Both the position numbers and the translations under genes were made by a program. A stretch of 64,000 bases of DNA from Clostridium acidisoli DSM 12555 (GTDB lineage: Bacteria; Bacillota; Clostridia; Clostridiales; Clostridiaceae). The notes under the pieces are model-generated. The model did no database searches. It was not told where the DNA came from and saw nothing but the letters and a program-made list of their open reading frames with translations. Shown here piece after piece: positions 42,906 to 52,493 of the stretch. Within the stretch, counting starts at the first letter, position 1; every line of letters begins with the position of its first letter. The DNA is taken from assembly GCF_900176305.1 (NCBI RefSeq), contig NZ_FWXH01000002.1:62001-126000 (forward strand), given 5' to 3'.

Positions 42906-43397
42906 TTGACAACTGTGGAATATATAGAAGTGCTAAATAACATATATGAACCAATATGCAAATGGTGTGAAAATATTCAAAATGATTTAAAAAAAAATGG
43001 ATATGCAAGCAAAAAAGGTTTTTATAATAATCATTCAATCAAGGATAAAAGTGGCAATTGGATTACTGAGTATTTTCCTATTCCTGTAATAACAGTAGCA
43101 CAACTTTGTGATATTGGTTTTGATATAAAATATATATTTATTGAAACGAAGATGAAAAGGGATAAAGCCATCAAATATGATTTTAGTCGATTATTGAAGT
43201 ATAAATTTGAAGTGTACGGCATTGAAGAATATTTAAATGATTTTTATAATGATACTTTAAAGGTTGAGGATATAGGAAAAAGAATTGAAATGAGTAAAGA
43301 AAAAGAAATTGGGATAGGATTCAAAATAGAAAAAAATTATATAAACAATATCATAAAAATTATTAATGAATTAACAGAGCTTGAAACCTATATATAA
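42906..43397 (+). CDS. Conserved hypothetical protein, 163 residues
   Basis: I do not recognise this soluble protein. It begins with TTG (or GTG at 42915) after GAGGGG and contains GNWITEYFPIPVITVAQLCD, an alternating beta/helix stretch YIFIETKMKRDKAIKYDFSR and a C-terminal helix. No catalytic motif or membrane segment is visible. It is convergent with the broken chemotaxis receptor. Confidence 0.6.
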   Translation: MTTVEYIEVLNNIYEPICKWCENIQNDLKKNGYASKKGFYNNHSIKDKSGNWITEYFPIPVITVAQLCDIGFDIKYIFIETKMKRDKAIKYDFSRLLKYKFEVYGIEEYLNDFYNDTLKVEDIGKRIEMSKEKEIGIGFKIEKNYINNIIKIINELTELETYI

Positions 43398-43408
43398 ACC
43401 CCAATATA

Positions 43409-43452
43409 AAAAAATCCAAGGCTTTCATTTGAATAAAATCCTTGGATTTTTT
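43409..43452. terminator. Bidirectional terminator
   Basis: AAAAAATCCAAGG (43409-43421) pairs with CCTTGGATTTTTT (43440-43452). A and T tracts on both sides of the stem let it work in either direction between two convergent genes. Confidence 0.85.
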
Positions 43453-43457
43453 GATGA

Positions 43458-44978
43458 CTAATCTATTTTAAACTTCTCTATAGAAGTTAGCAATTTCTCA
43501 GCACCTAGAGAGTTGTTTTTTGTTTCAGAACATATTGAATCAGTACGTTCAGTAACAATTGTGACATTTTCGGCAATTTCTCCAGATGTCTTGGCAACTT
43601 CAGACACGGCAGTTGCAACTTCGTCCATACTCTTTGAAATTTGATCAACAGAAGTTGATATGTTTTCTGATATTTCTGCAAAGTTTTCAACAATATTTTT
43701 TACTGTAGTACCATCATTTTTATATTGAATACTTACATTCACAAGGTTTTCATAATCATTTTTAACATCTTTATCTATAAAATTTAATATATCTCTTGAG
43801 GAGGTGGACAAGTCTTTTACTGCTGATAAAACTTTTTTTACATTAGATTGGATTTCATTAACTGCCGCTGATGATTGTTCAGCAAGCTTTCTGACTTCTT
43901 CTGCAACAACAGCAAAACCTTTTCCATGCTCACCAGCTCTTGCAGCTTCAATTGCTGCATTTAATGCTAAAAGATTAGTTTGTTCAGCAATATCTAAAAT
44001 ACTGTCTGCCATTTCAGATATGTTTTGAACAACTTTAGAATCTTCTATAGCTTTTTCTAATTTAATTTTAGATTTATCATATACCTTGTCAGCAGTTTCT
44101 TTTGACTTTAAGGAGCTGGCATTTATTTCATCAGCTTTTTTTTGGATTTCCAAAGCAATGGAGAGTCCTTCTTTAGCTTTTTGTGCAGAAGTATTAACTT
44201 CTTCTTTTACAGTGAAAGACATTGAAGCTACTTCTTGAACAGAAGCTGAAGATTGTTCCATTCCGGCAGAAATTTCTTCTGTAGCTGCAGAAACCTGTTC
44301 AATTTGTGAGTTAACATCATTAAACATCTCTTCCGTTTTCCTAATGCTTTCAGTAATATTGATGCTTTCATTTTTTACTGTACCTACTGTGTTTTTCAGC
44401 GTATCTATTGCATTATTTAGCAAGTTAATTGTCTGGCCTATTTCATCCTTAGAATTAGATTTTAATTTGAAAGTAAAATCGCCTTTTTAAATTTTATCTG
44501 CAATTTCTGAAAGGCCTTTAAATTGATTGAAAATATCTTCTAATTCAGCAGTGGAGACATTAGAAGCTGAGCCTATAGCTATTGCTTTATTAAAAAGAGG
44601 CAGCGAAACGTTTTCATTACTTTCAATTACCTTCATTGCCTTTTTCCCTGCATCAGTAACAATCAATTTTTTTAGTTGATTCTTTTTATTTTCATAGTCA
44701 CTCAATTTAGAATCAATTATTTTCTTTTGCGAATTTATATAGTCAGGACTTGAGCTAATACCAAGGTTTCTAATACTTAATGATGTTGCATATATATCAC
44801 CTCTCATTGCATAAGCAAGCTGACATTTTTTATTATCGATTTGAGTTACTTCTTTAAAAGAAGAATTTATTTGACTGATCCTTACTATGGAGAAGGCACA
44901 AATGCCAACAATTAAAAGTAAAACTGTACTGAAGCCTAAAATGATTTTGTTTGTTAATTTCATATTTTTAAAACTCAT
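43458..44978 (-). pseudogene. Broken methyl-accepting chemotaxis protein
   Basis: A four-helix-bundle sensor with one N-terminal membrane helix (44978-44490) ends in an in-frame TAA at 44487-44489. The same frame continues [20 protein letters not shown], the rest of a HAMP domain, into a full signalling domain ([34 protein letters not shown]) ending at 43458. The expected second membrane helix between sensor and HAMP is also missing: the sensor runs straight into FKGLSEIADKI. One nonsense codon plus an internal deletion make the receptor almost surely non-functional, although the cytoplasmic part could be made from the ATG at 44423. Confidence 0.85.
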
Positions 44979-45084
44979 TTTTTTATCCCCCTTTTATTAT
45001 AAATTGAGCCTGTAGCTCTATTATCGAAGGATTTTTAATTAAATTAACAAGAGAATCACAATTTTGAAAACGATTTAGCATAAA

Positions 45085-45113
45085 TTGTCTTTACATAACA
45101 AGTATTGTATAAT
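45085..45113 (+). promoter_or_regulatory. Promoter of the sia operon
   Basis: TTGTCT (45085-45090), 17 bp and TATAAT (45108-45113) lie 51 bp before the first start codon. Confidence 0.65.
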
Positions 45114-45164
45114 TAAAAAATAAAAATAAATATAAATATAATATATATAATAGGAGTGAGAGCA

Positions 45165-45710
45165 TTGAAAAACCAAATATATGAACTTCAAAAAAAATTA
45201 AAAGAATCAAATATTGAATTTATATTTTCAGGAATATTTTCTCAAGGACTTATAGAAGAACTTGGGTTAGCATTAAAACAAAGGCTTCAGCTTCAGCAAG
45301 CAGCAAAAAGTAAAATTAGTTCTGTTTTTTTTACTTTTGTTGAGCAAACACAAAATATAAAACAATATGAAGTTTCAAAAGAAAATACAGAACAATTTTC
45401 GGTTATTGCGGGTTCTGGAGTAATAGCTATTTCGAGTGATGATAACGGACATTGTATAAACTCTGGAAACATTATTTTTAATGATGATGTTGAAAAATTA
45501 AAAGAAAAATTAGATAAAATAATATCAATGAATGAAGAAGAACTTAGAAGTTATTTTAGAGAAGTATCAAGAAAAGAAATTGATATGAAGAATGAAAAAG
45601 CAGGACTTGGATTAATTCAAATTGCTAGAAAAACTGCTAATAAAATTCAATATAAATTTGAAAAAATAGACGACAGTTATTCTTATTATACGTTAACTGT
45701 CTTAATATGA
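45165..45710 (+). CDS. siaB: SiaB-family protein kinase
   Basis: The 181-residue protein is the DUF6272/SiaB type, a GHKL-fold kinase with LKQRLQLQQAAKSKISSVFF and the ATP-lid region NEKAGLGLIQIARKT. In Pseudomonas aeruginosa SiaB phosphorylates SiaC and turns off diguanylate cyclase activation. The chosen TTG lies 8 bases after AGGAG; the GTG at 45156 overlaps that site. It is first of four tightly packed genes. Confidence 0.8.
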   Translation: MKNQIYELQKKLKESNIEFIFSGIFSQGLIEELGLALKQRLQLQQAAKSKISSVFFTFVEQTQNIKQYEVSKENTEQFSVIAGSGVIAISSDDNGHCINSGNIIFNDDVEKLKEKLDKIISMNEEELRSYFREVSRKEIDMKNEKAGLGLIQIARKTANKIQYKFEKIDDSYSYYTLTVLI

Positions 45711-45722
45711 GGTGATTAATAA

Positions 45723-46106
45723 ATGAACAATTTTGTTGTTAATAATACGAAGAGTACTCCATATGTAGAATTCGATTATACAAATAAGACTTTAATTTTT
45801 AAAGGTGAATCTTATCCAGAAAATGCATATAACTTTTATGAACCTATTTATAAATTAATAGATGAATATTTTGAAGTTCATGAAGAACTTAGTGCAAATT
45901 TTCAACTTTCATATATAAATACAAGTAGCACAAAATGTTTAATTATACTTTTGGATAAATTAAATACCAATTATTTAGATGGCAAAAAAATAAATATCAA
46001 TTGGTATTATGATGAAGAAAATGGGTTTGATTATGATATGGGACAAGACTTTAAAATGGATATAGACATCCCTTTTGAATTTATTTCAATTAGTGATGAG
46101 GAATAG
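45723..46106 (+). CDS. siaC: SiaC-family phosphoprotein switch
   Basis: The 127-residue DUF1987 protein has PYVEFDYTNKTLIFKGESYP, PENAYNFYEPIYKLIDEYF and LSYINTSSTKCLI. The last contains the phosphorylated threonine position (Thr67 here, in NTSST). Unphosphorylated SiaC binds and activates the cyclase SiaD in Pseudomonas. It follows siaB by 12 bp and precedes siaA by 2 bp. Confidence 0.85.
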   Translation: MNNFVVNNTKSTPYVEFDYTNKTLIFKGESYPENAYNFYEPIYKLIDEYFEVHEELSANFQLSYINTSSTKCLIILLDKLNTNYLDGKKININWYYDEENGFDYDMGQDFKMDIDIPFEFISISDEE

Positions 46107-46108
46107 AA

Positions 46109-47971
46109 ATGAAAAAAGTCATGGAAAGTAAACAATTCAGTAAGTCTTATACAAAAAATATTTATAGAATAATATTTATAGCCAGTATAAGTATTTCTTT
46201 TGCAGTAATTATCACGGGAATTTTAGGATATAATAATACAAAAAAATCTATTATAAGTAAGGAGAAATCTCAGGATCTTGTTTTTATTGTTAAGTCTATG
46301 GCAAATAAGATAGATGGACGTTTAAATAGAGCGCTAGAAACATCTTACATTTTTGCAAAGGATCCATCTAACGTTAATTGGGTAGAAGGAGAAGAGAAAA
46401 ATAAAGAACTTGGCAATTTAGTTTTAAAAAGGGTAGATAGTATAGCTTCTGATTATGATTATAGCAATTTTTTTATAGTAGGTATAAAGACAAGACATGA
46501 TTATTTTGCGGAGAAGTCTGATAATAAGAAAAGTGAAAATAATACTACGATTTTATCTGAAAGTAATGCAGCAGATAAGTGGTTTTTTGATTGGCAAAAG
46601 GAAAAAAAACAAGTAGATTTTAATGTGAATTACGATAGGGTAATGGACAATACTTTTCTTTTTATTAATACTAGGATGGGGAGTGCTGATAATCCTGTAG
46701 GTATATGTGGAGTTGGATTAAGTCTTAGTGATATAGTAAAACAATTTAGTCAATGTAAAGTTGGACAAAACAGTAATCTATGGATGATAGATGATAAAGG
46801 TATAATTAAGTTATCTGACAATAGAAGTAATGTAGGGACTAATTATAATAAGTTTTTACCTAAGTCGGTAATCAGTACCATTAAAAGTCAACCTAGTAAA
46901 GATACAGACAACATAACTGTAGCACAATATGTTAATAGTAAAAATGAAATTGTAGATTATGCATATTGTAAATTGAGTTCTTGTAATTGGACTTTGTTTT
47001 ATCAAATACCAAGATCAGAGAGTGTATCTATAATTAGCTCGTTGAAAACTAACATGATTTTAACGGTAATTATAGTATTGTTATGCTTTATAGTATTATT
47101 TTATTTTGCTTCAAAAAAAATTGCTAACCCCTATAAGCAAGCCATGTTAATGAACGCAGAATTAGAAAATGAGGTAGATGTAAGAACTTTAGAATTAAAG
47201 GAATCTAATGAAAAGATAATTGACAGTATACAATATGCAAAGAGATTGCAGGAGTCTATTTTGCCGTCACAAGGAGAAATGAAAAAAATATTTAAAGATA
47301 ATTTTGTTATTTGGAGACCTAGAGATATAGTTGGTGGAGATTTCTTTTGGTTAAGGAAAATAGAAGATGTTGTTGTTTTTGCAGTAGGTGATTGTACTGG
47401 ACATGGTGTTCCAGGTGCACTTATGACAATGACTGTAAATGCTATTTTACATAATATAGTTACAACTATAAATAAGGAAGATCCAAGCTTAATATTAAAA
47501 GAATTGCATATAAGACTTAAGGAAGCTTTAAATAAGGATTTAAATTCTGACAGTGTGGATGATGGCTTAGATATTGCAATATTTTGCATTAAAGATAAGG
47601 TTAAGCTATTATTATATGCAGGAGCTAATTTAAGTTTATACATAAAAAATAAAGAAAAAGTTAAAATTTTGCAGCCTCAGTGTAGAGGTGTGGGTTATAG
47701 TTACATAAATATAAATGAATCATTTGAAAGTGAATCTATACAAATTGAAGAAGATGATATTTTTATAGTTACAACTGACGGTTTTTTACATCAAAATGGT
47801 GGAGATAAAAATTATCCTTTTGGAAAAAAAAGATTTTATAGTATGCTTGAACAAAATGAGGCAAAGAATTTAAGTTTTATGAGGGAAGAATATGAAACTA
47901 AATTGGAACAGTATATGAAGGATAAAGAACAAAGAGATGACATAACTATAGTTGGTTTTAAAATAAAATAA
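46109..47971 (+). CDS. siaA: SiaA-like membrane PP2C phosphatase
   Basis: The 620-residue protein has an N-terminal membrane helix (about 18-42), a large outside sensor domain of the dCache type (about 60-300; ADKWFFDWQKEKKQVDFNVN, WMIDDKGIIKLSDN), and a second helix (about 310-335). A short helix leads into a SpoIIE-type PP2C phosphatase: PRDIVGGDFFWL, VGDCTGHGVPGALM, VTTDGF and QRDDITIVGFKIK. It would dephosphorylate SiaC on sensing an external ligand. All PP2C metal aspartates appear present. Confidence 0.88.
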   Translation: MKKVMESKQFSKSYTKNIYRIIFIASISISFAVIITGILGYNNTKKSIISKEKSQDLVFIVKSMANKIDGRLNRALETSYIFAKDPSNVNWVEGEEKNKELGNLVLKRVDSIASDYDYSNFFIVGIKTRHDYFAEKSDNKKSENNTTILSESNAADKWFFDWQKEKKQVDFNVNYDRVMDNTFLFINTRMGSADNPVGICGVGLSLSDIVKQFSQCKVGQNSNLWMIDDKGIIKLSDNRSNVGTNYNKFLPKSVISTIKSQPSKDTDNITVAQYVNSKNEIVDYAYCKLSSCNWTLFYQIPRSESVSIISSLKTNMILTVIIVLLCFIVLFYFASKKIANPYKQAMLMNAELENEVDVRTLELKESNEKIIDSIQYAKRLQESILPSQGEMKKIFKDNFVIWRPRDIVGGDFFWLRKIEDVVVFAVGDCTGHGVPGALMTMTVNAILHNIVTTINKEDPSLILKELHIRLKEALNKDLNSDSVDDGLDIAIFCIKDKVKLLLYAGANLSLYIKNKEKVKILQPQCRGVGYSYININESFESESIQIEEDDIFIVTTDGFLHQNGGDKNYPFGKKRFYSMLEQNEAKNLSFMREEYETKLEQYMKDKEQRDDITIVGFKIK

Positions 47972-47993
47972 ATTAATATAAGGTGGTGGTAGT

Positions 47994-48758
47994 ATGGGAA
48001 AAACTAATTTAAGTTTATTTGAAGATGAAAATACTTTGGTGAGAGAAGCTAAGGAATTAATTAATAATAAAAACTATGATGAAAAAACTTTAACCAATAT
48101 GCTTACTTTAATGGTTGATCAGTTTGATAAATTAATTAGAGATGCAGAAAAAATAATTAGAATTGGGGATGGACAGCAAGAATATCTTCATAAAATACAA
48201 AATGAGTTAAGAAGGGAAATTAAAGATAGAATTAGGGCAGAGGAGAAGCTTAAATATATTGCTGCCATAGATTCACTTACTAGTTGCTATAATAGAGGAA
48301 TGGGAATTACATTTCTACAAAATGAGATTAATAATATACGAAGAAACAGAGGATATTTTTCTATATGTTACATAGACATTAATGGTTTAAAATATGTAAA
48401 TGATAACTTTGGACATTTTGAAGGTGATGAACTTATTGTAATGACCTGTAAATTTATAAAAAATGTTATTAGTGACAGTGATATTTTATGTAGGCTTGGT
48501 GGAGATGAGTTTATAATCCTTTTCCCAAACAGCAAACAAGAGGATATAGAAAATATATTAAGTATAATTTTATCTAATATAGAAAATGAAAACACAAAGA
48601 AGTTAAAACCGTATGATGTTTCATTTAGTTATGGTATAATTCAAGTGGATTCTGATAATAATTACAGTATTGATCATATCATTCAGCTAGCGGATACAAA
48701 GATGTACAAATATAAGCAAAAATATAAACAAAAAAATACAAATTCGGTGAAGCCTTAA
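47994..48758 (+). CDS. siaD: SiaD-like diguanylate cyclase
   Basis: The 254-residue protein has a coiled-coil N-terminus (about 40-85) and a GGDEF domain with LTSCYNRGMG, GHFEGDELIVMTC and the active motif CRLGGDEFIILFP. The inhibitory RxxD site five residues upstream is absent (SDSD there), so product inhibition should be lost. The coiled coil is where SiaC activates SiaD in Pseudomonas. It completes the operon, and AAGGTGGTGG precedes the ATG. Confidence 0.88.
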   Translation: MGKTNLSLFEDENTLVREAKELINNKNYDEKTLTNMLTLMVDQFDKLIRDAEKIIRIGDGQQEYLHKIQNELRREIKDRIRAEEKLKYIAAIDSLTSCYNRGMGITFLQNEINNIRRNRGYFSICYIDINGLKYVNDNFGHFEGDELIVMTCKFIKNVISDSDILCRLGGDEFIILFPNSKQEDIENILSIILSNIENENTKKLKPYDVSFSYGIIQVDSDNNYSIDHIIQLADTKMYKYKQKYKQKNTNSVKP

Positions 48759-48777
48759 CTTTCAGGTTTCACCGAAT
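48742..48777 (+). terminator. Hairpin at the end of the sia operon
   Basis: ATTCGGTGAAGCC (48742-48754) pairs with GGTTTCACCGAAT (48765-48777) with one G-T pair. The stem includes the last siaD codons. No T tract follows, but a second CAGC-rich hairpin lies just after. Confidence 0.55.
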
Positions 48778-48849
48778 AAATAATAAAGCAGGAGCTGACA
48801 GCTGCTGCTTGTTATTATTTGGAAGACTAACTTAAGCTTAAAAGTATTA

Positions 48850-50442
48850 TTAAAGAATATTGGATTTTTTAAAAAGTATTGCTTGGTCCCAAATGATATC
48901 AAAAATGTATGGACCAACCATAGCTATTTTATCTAAATAAACTCTAAATAGTATACGAGCGTCCTGATTATTATCAACTCCGTATGCTTTCCCTAGAGGA
49001 TTACCAGTACTATAGGGGATAATAACAACATTTTCTTCATCAGCTTTTCTTGCCATTTTATATACATAATAGTATCCAGCATTTTCATATCCAGTAGGGA
49101 AAAACTCCAAGGCTGTATCTGGAAATTGAACTGTACTGAATGCTCCGGCAACTCCATTAAATAATTCTGCTCCATAAAAACTTGCATTGGAATATATTGC
49201 CTTTCCAGTTCGTTCATGATTTATACCATATACAATAACAAAATCGTCATCGCTGGATAATTGGAAATCTTCTGTTTTAAAATACACACCATCTCTATCA
49301 TCTCCATAAACGTTAACATCCCGCAATATAGCATTAAAATTGTCAGGAATGGCCACAGTCAAGTCTAAATCTACATGGTTGTATTCCGTACCTCCATATT
49401 TGTTTATAATCTGATTTCGAAGATAATCAAGATCATTCCTACTGTTAGGAACAACTTGATATTCAGTAATACCTGTTTCTCTGATTTTAAGGGTTGGTAC
49501 TTCCCATGGATTTAGATTGTTATGAGGAACTTTAGGTGTAATTCGCAATACTTTAATAAATTTATCAATATTACTAATGTATTGGTTGCCAGCATTTTGA
49601 TCCGCCCACAATGCAAATCTCATCATATATATGAAGGTATCTTTTCCAGCTTCTAAACCCATATTAACTAATTCTATAGGAATATTGTCATCATTCATAA
49701 TGTCCGAACTATATCCAGCTATACCTAAGGCATTTCGAATTTGTTTGTTTATGTTCTTGTCAGCGGTGCTAATTATAATTGAAGAGCTGTTATAAGGTTC
49801 TCCAGGTATTCCATTAGGAGTATTATCAGTCCAAATGTTATAATTATTTAATTGATCGCCTAGACTTGCAAATACAAGATGGTAAAAGCCTGTATAATCA
49901 TTACCAGCCTTGATATATTCACTGTAGTTTTTCTCTAGTTTATTTTCAATAAAGCCTAGGTAACTTCGGAAGCAATAATATAAGACATGTGGAGGTGTTT
50001 CTCCAATTAATACAATAGCTTCGTCAGGACGCAATTTAAAGGTGAATCCAGGAACTAGATAAGGATAGTTGTTTGGATTATCAGGAGTATATCCTATTGG
50101 AGGTTTTTGACCTTTTGATGGGTTTTGATTAGGAGCTGGCGGAAGCAAGCATACTGCATATGGAGCACCTACGTTGTTGCCCATACAATTGTCAACTATT
50201 CCTTCACTACAAAGTTGAAGTATATCTATATATTTTAGTTTTCCCTCCTGAACAATGAACCCATTTCTATCTAATATGGAAATAAAATTCACAATATTTC
50301 CATTTCCACCATTTGTACAATTAGCTAATTGTGGGGTGATAATTTGCGAATTAGTGCAGTAAGGGCATGAAAATATTTCACATGTACGACATATATTGTT
50401 GTACATTGGGGGATTAAAGTAATATGGATTTGTCTTATACAT
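48850..50442 (-). CDS. Hypothetical protein, 530 residues, with an N-terminal Cys4 knuckle
   Basis: I do not recognise this protein. Near its N-terminus CRTCEIFSCPYC gives CX2CX4CX2C (residues 18-29), suitable for one zinc or iron-sulfur site. The rest is a soluble, Asn- and Tyr-rich alpha/beta sequence with LRPDEAIVLIGETPPHVLYY, FALWADQNAGNQYI and VFASLGDQ. There is no signal peptide or membrane helix. AAGGGA lies before the chosen ATG; a TTG six codons earlier is worse. It stands alone, ends near the sia operon and has no evident partners. Confidence 0.7.
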   Translation of the reverse strand: MYKTNPYYFNPPMYNNICRTCEIFSCPYCTNSQIITPQLANCTNGGNGNIVNFISILDRNGFIVQEGKLKYIDILQLCSEGIVDNCMGNNVGAPYAVCLLPPAPNQNPSKGQKPPIGYTPDNPNNYPYLVPGFTFKLRPDEAIVLIGETPPHVLYYCFRSYLGFIENKLEKNYSEYIKAGNDYTGFYHLVFASLGDQLNNYNIWTDNTPNGIPGEPYNSSSIIISTADKNINKQIRNALGIAGYSSDIMNDDNIPIELVNMGLEAGKDTFIYMMRFALWADQNAGNQYISNIDKFIKVLRITPKVPHNNLNPWEVPTLKIRETGITEYQVVPNSRNDLDYLRNQIINKYGGTEYNHVDLDLTVAIPDNFNAILRDVNVYGDDRDGVYFKTEDFQLSSDDDFVIVYGINHERTGKAIYSNASFYGAELFNGVAGAFSTVQFPDTALEFFPTGYENAGYYYVYKMARKADEENVVIIPYSTGNPLGKAYGVDNNQDARILFRVYLDKIAMVGPYIFDIIWDQAILFKKSNIL

Positions 50443-50714
50443 AAGAATCTTTCCCTTCAAAGACTTTGTAACATAATATGCTAATTAATTAAAGGATATG
50501 TACATAACAAATGTTTAGCTGACAAGAATATTATATTACCTCTACAGGTGATTTTATTATTTTTACTTAAAATTTGACAATGCTAACGGTTGCTTAGTAT
50601 TATATAATTATAAACTAGCAAGTTACAGTAAATAAAGTTTATAAGGAGAATATGAATTTGGAAAAAAAATTATTTTGCAATAAATACTAGTTTATATTAA
50701 AGGGGTGGAGTAGA

Positions 50715-52427
50715 ATGGGACTTTTGAAAAATTTAAAGGTTAGAGTAAAATTAATCGGTTCTTATATCATTGTTGCAGTATTAATAGCTGTAGTGGGTGG
50801 TATAGCAATAAAGTCATTAAAAACTGTAGAAACTAATTCAGAAAATATGTATAGTAATAACTTGACTAGCGTTTATATGCTGACGGATATGCAGCAAAAC
50901 ATAACTGAAATTAAAAGCGATACTTTAGGATTGATTTTTGAAAAAGACAGTTCAATGAAGGATAGTTTAGAAAAAGATATTCAAGCTAATAAAAATGAAG
51001 ATGATCAGTACATAGCAACTTATAACAAAATGCCAAAGACGGATGCTGAAAAGCAGGTTTGGACTCAACTTAATAATCAAATAGAAGTGTCCAGAACACT
51101 AAGAGAAAAAGCCATTAATCTTGTTGATAATGGAAATTTAGATGAAGCTGTTAAGGAATATAATAATCTTGCAGCTGCTAATACTAATTTATTAGCTACT
51201 GCTGATAAATTAGTTACTTTAAATCGTAATAGTGCAAAAAAAGACAATGACAGTAATCATTCAATATTTGTTAAAGCAAATACCACAATGGATGTAATGG
51301 CGGTGCTAGGATTTGCGGTTGCAATTGCTTTTGGACTTATTGTTTCAAGAGAAATAAACAAACCGCTATCTAATATGCTTAATTTAGCAGAACATATGGC
51401 TAATTTTGATTTGACATATAGTGTTGATATCGTAAGAAAAGATGAGTTCGGCAAAACTGGTATTGCATTTTCAAAAGCACAAGAAAATATTAAACAGCTT
51501 ATTTCACACATTTTGGAAAATTCTAAAAATATGAGTGATGCAAGTGATGAACTTTCTGCTACAGCTGAAGAGCTTTCATCAAAATCTGAAGAAATTGACA
51601 ATGCAGTAACAAGTATAACAAATGGAATTCAAGAAACAAGCGCAACTTCTGAAGAGATATCTGCATCTGTTCAGGAAGTAGATTCAAGTATTAATGTATT
51701 ATCTGGAAAAGCTATGGATGGAAGTAATAATGCAAATGAATCTAAAGAAAGAGCTACTGAAGCTGAGAAAAAAGGAAAAGAAGCTGTAGAAGAAGCAAGG
51801 AGCATATATACATTAAAGAGAAAGAGTATGCTGACGGCCATTGAAGATGGTAAGGTTGTTCAAGATATAAAGATAATGGCAGACACTATAGCCAGTATAT
51901 CAGGTCAAACAAATCTGCTTGCATTAAATGCAGCTATAGAGGCAGCTAGAGCAGGAGAACAGGGCAAAGGGTTTGCTGTAGTTGCAGAAGAAGTCAGAAA
52001 ACTTGCAGAACAATCATCAGAAGCAGTCATAGGTATACAGGATACAATTATAAAAGTTCAGGATGCCTTCAAAAATCTTTCTGAAAATGGAAGTGATGTT
52101 TTGCAGTTTATAAATAATAATGTAGATCCAAAATTTGAGGAATTTAAAATGATTGGTAATAAGTATTTTAATGATTCAGATTTTGTAAGCAAAATGTCTG
52201 AGGAAATTGCTGCAATGTCACAGCAACTTGCGGCTTCCGTTGGACAAGTAAGTGAAGCTGTAGAAAATATGACCGAAGTAGCTCAAAGATCATCTGAAAA
52301 AGCAGATGTAATAAAGATAAGTGTGGATGAAAATACAAAAGCAATAGAACAGGTTTCAAAAACTGCTGTAAGTCAGGCAGAACTTGCTGAAAAGTTAAAT
52401 GAGATGGTTCTTAAATTTAAACTTTAG
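50715..52427 (+). CDS. Methyl-accepting chemotaxis protein
   Basis: The 570-residue receptor has a membrane helix (about 13-33), a four-helix-bundle sensor, a second helix (about 190-212), HAMP ([20 protein letters not shown]) and a signalling domain with the hairpin tip [20 protein letters not shown] and [17 protein letters not shown]. It would report an extracellular ligand to CheA/CheW. It is a single gene with GGGGTGG before the ATG, closed by a 20-bp hairpin. It is closely similar to the broken receptor at 43458 in the signalling part. Confidence 0.95.
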   Translation: MGLLKNLKVRVKLIGSYIIVAVLIAVVGGIAIKSLKTVETNSENMYSNNLTSVYMLTDMQQNITEIKSDTLGLIFEKDSSMKDSLEKDIQANKNEDDQYIATYNKMPKTDAEKQVWTQLNNQIEVSRTLREKAINLVDNGNLDEAVKEYNNLAAANTNLLATADKLVTLNRNSAKKDNDSNHSIFVKANTTMDVMAVLGFAVAIAFGLIVSREINKPLSNMLNLAEHMANFDLTYSVDIVRKDEFGKTGIAFSKAQENIKQLISHILENSKNMSDASDELSATAEELSSKSEEIDNAVTSITNGIQETSATSEEISASVQEVDSSINVLSGKAMDGSNNANESKERATEAEKKGKEAVEEARSIYTLKRKSMLTAIEDGKVVQDIKIMADTIASISGQTNLLALNAAIEAARAGEQGKGFAVVAEEVRKLAEQSSEAVIGIQDTIIKVQDAFKNLSENGSDVLQFINNNVDPKFEEFKMIGNKYFNDSDFVSKMSEEIAAMSQQLAASVGQVSEAVENMTEVAQRSSEKADVIKISVDENTKAIEQVSKTAVSQAELAEKLNEMVLKFKL

Positions 52428-52437
52428 CCAATATTAT

Positions 52438-52489
52438 AAGGCTGTATCTACTTTAAACAAATGTTAATTTTTAAAGTAGATACAGCCTT
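52438..52489. terminator. Strong bidirectional terminator
   Basis: A perfect 20-bp inverted repeat (52438-52457 with 52470-52489, arm start AAGGCTGTATC) lies between the convergent chemotaxis and MFS genes. AATTTTAA follows. Confidence 0.85.
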
Positions 52490-52493
52490 AATT

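Noticed and set aside
51257-51601. Antisense ORFs inside the chemotaxis receptor genes and other long genes
   Set aside because: They mirror low-complexity helical coding sequence and have no start signals; the sense genes have full domain support.
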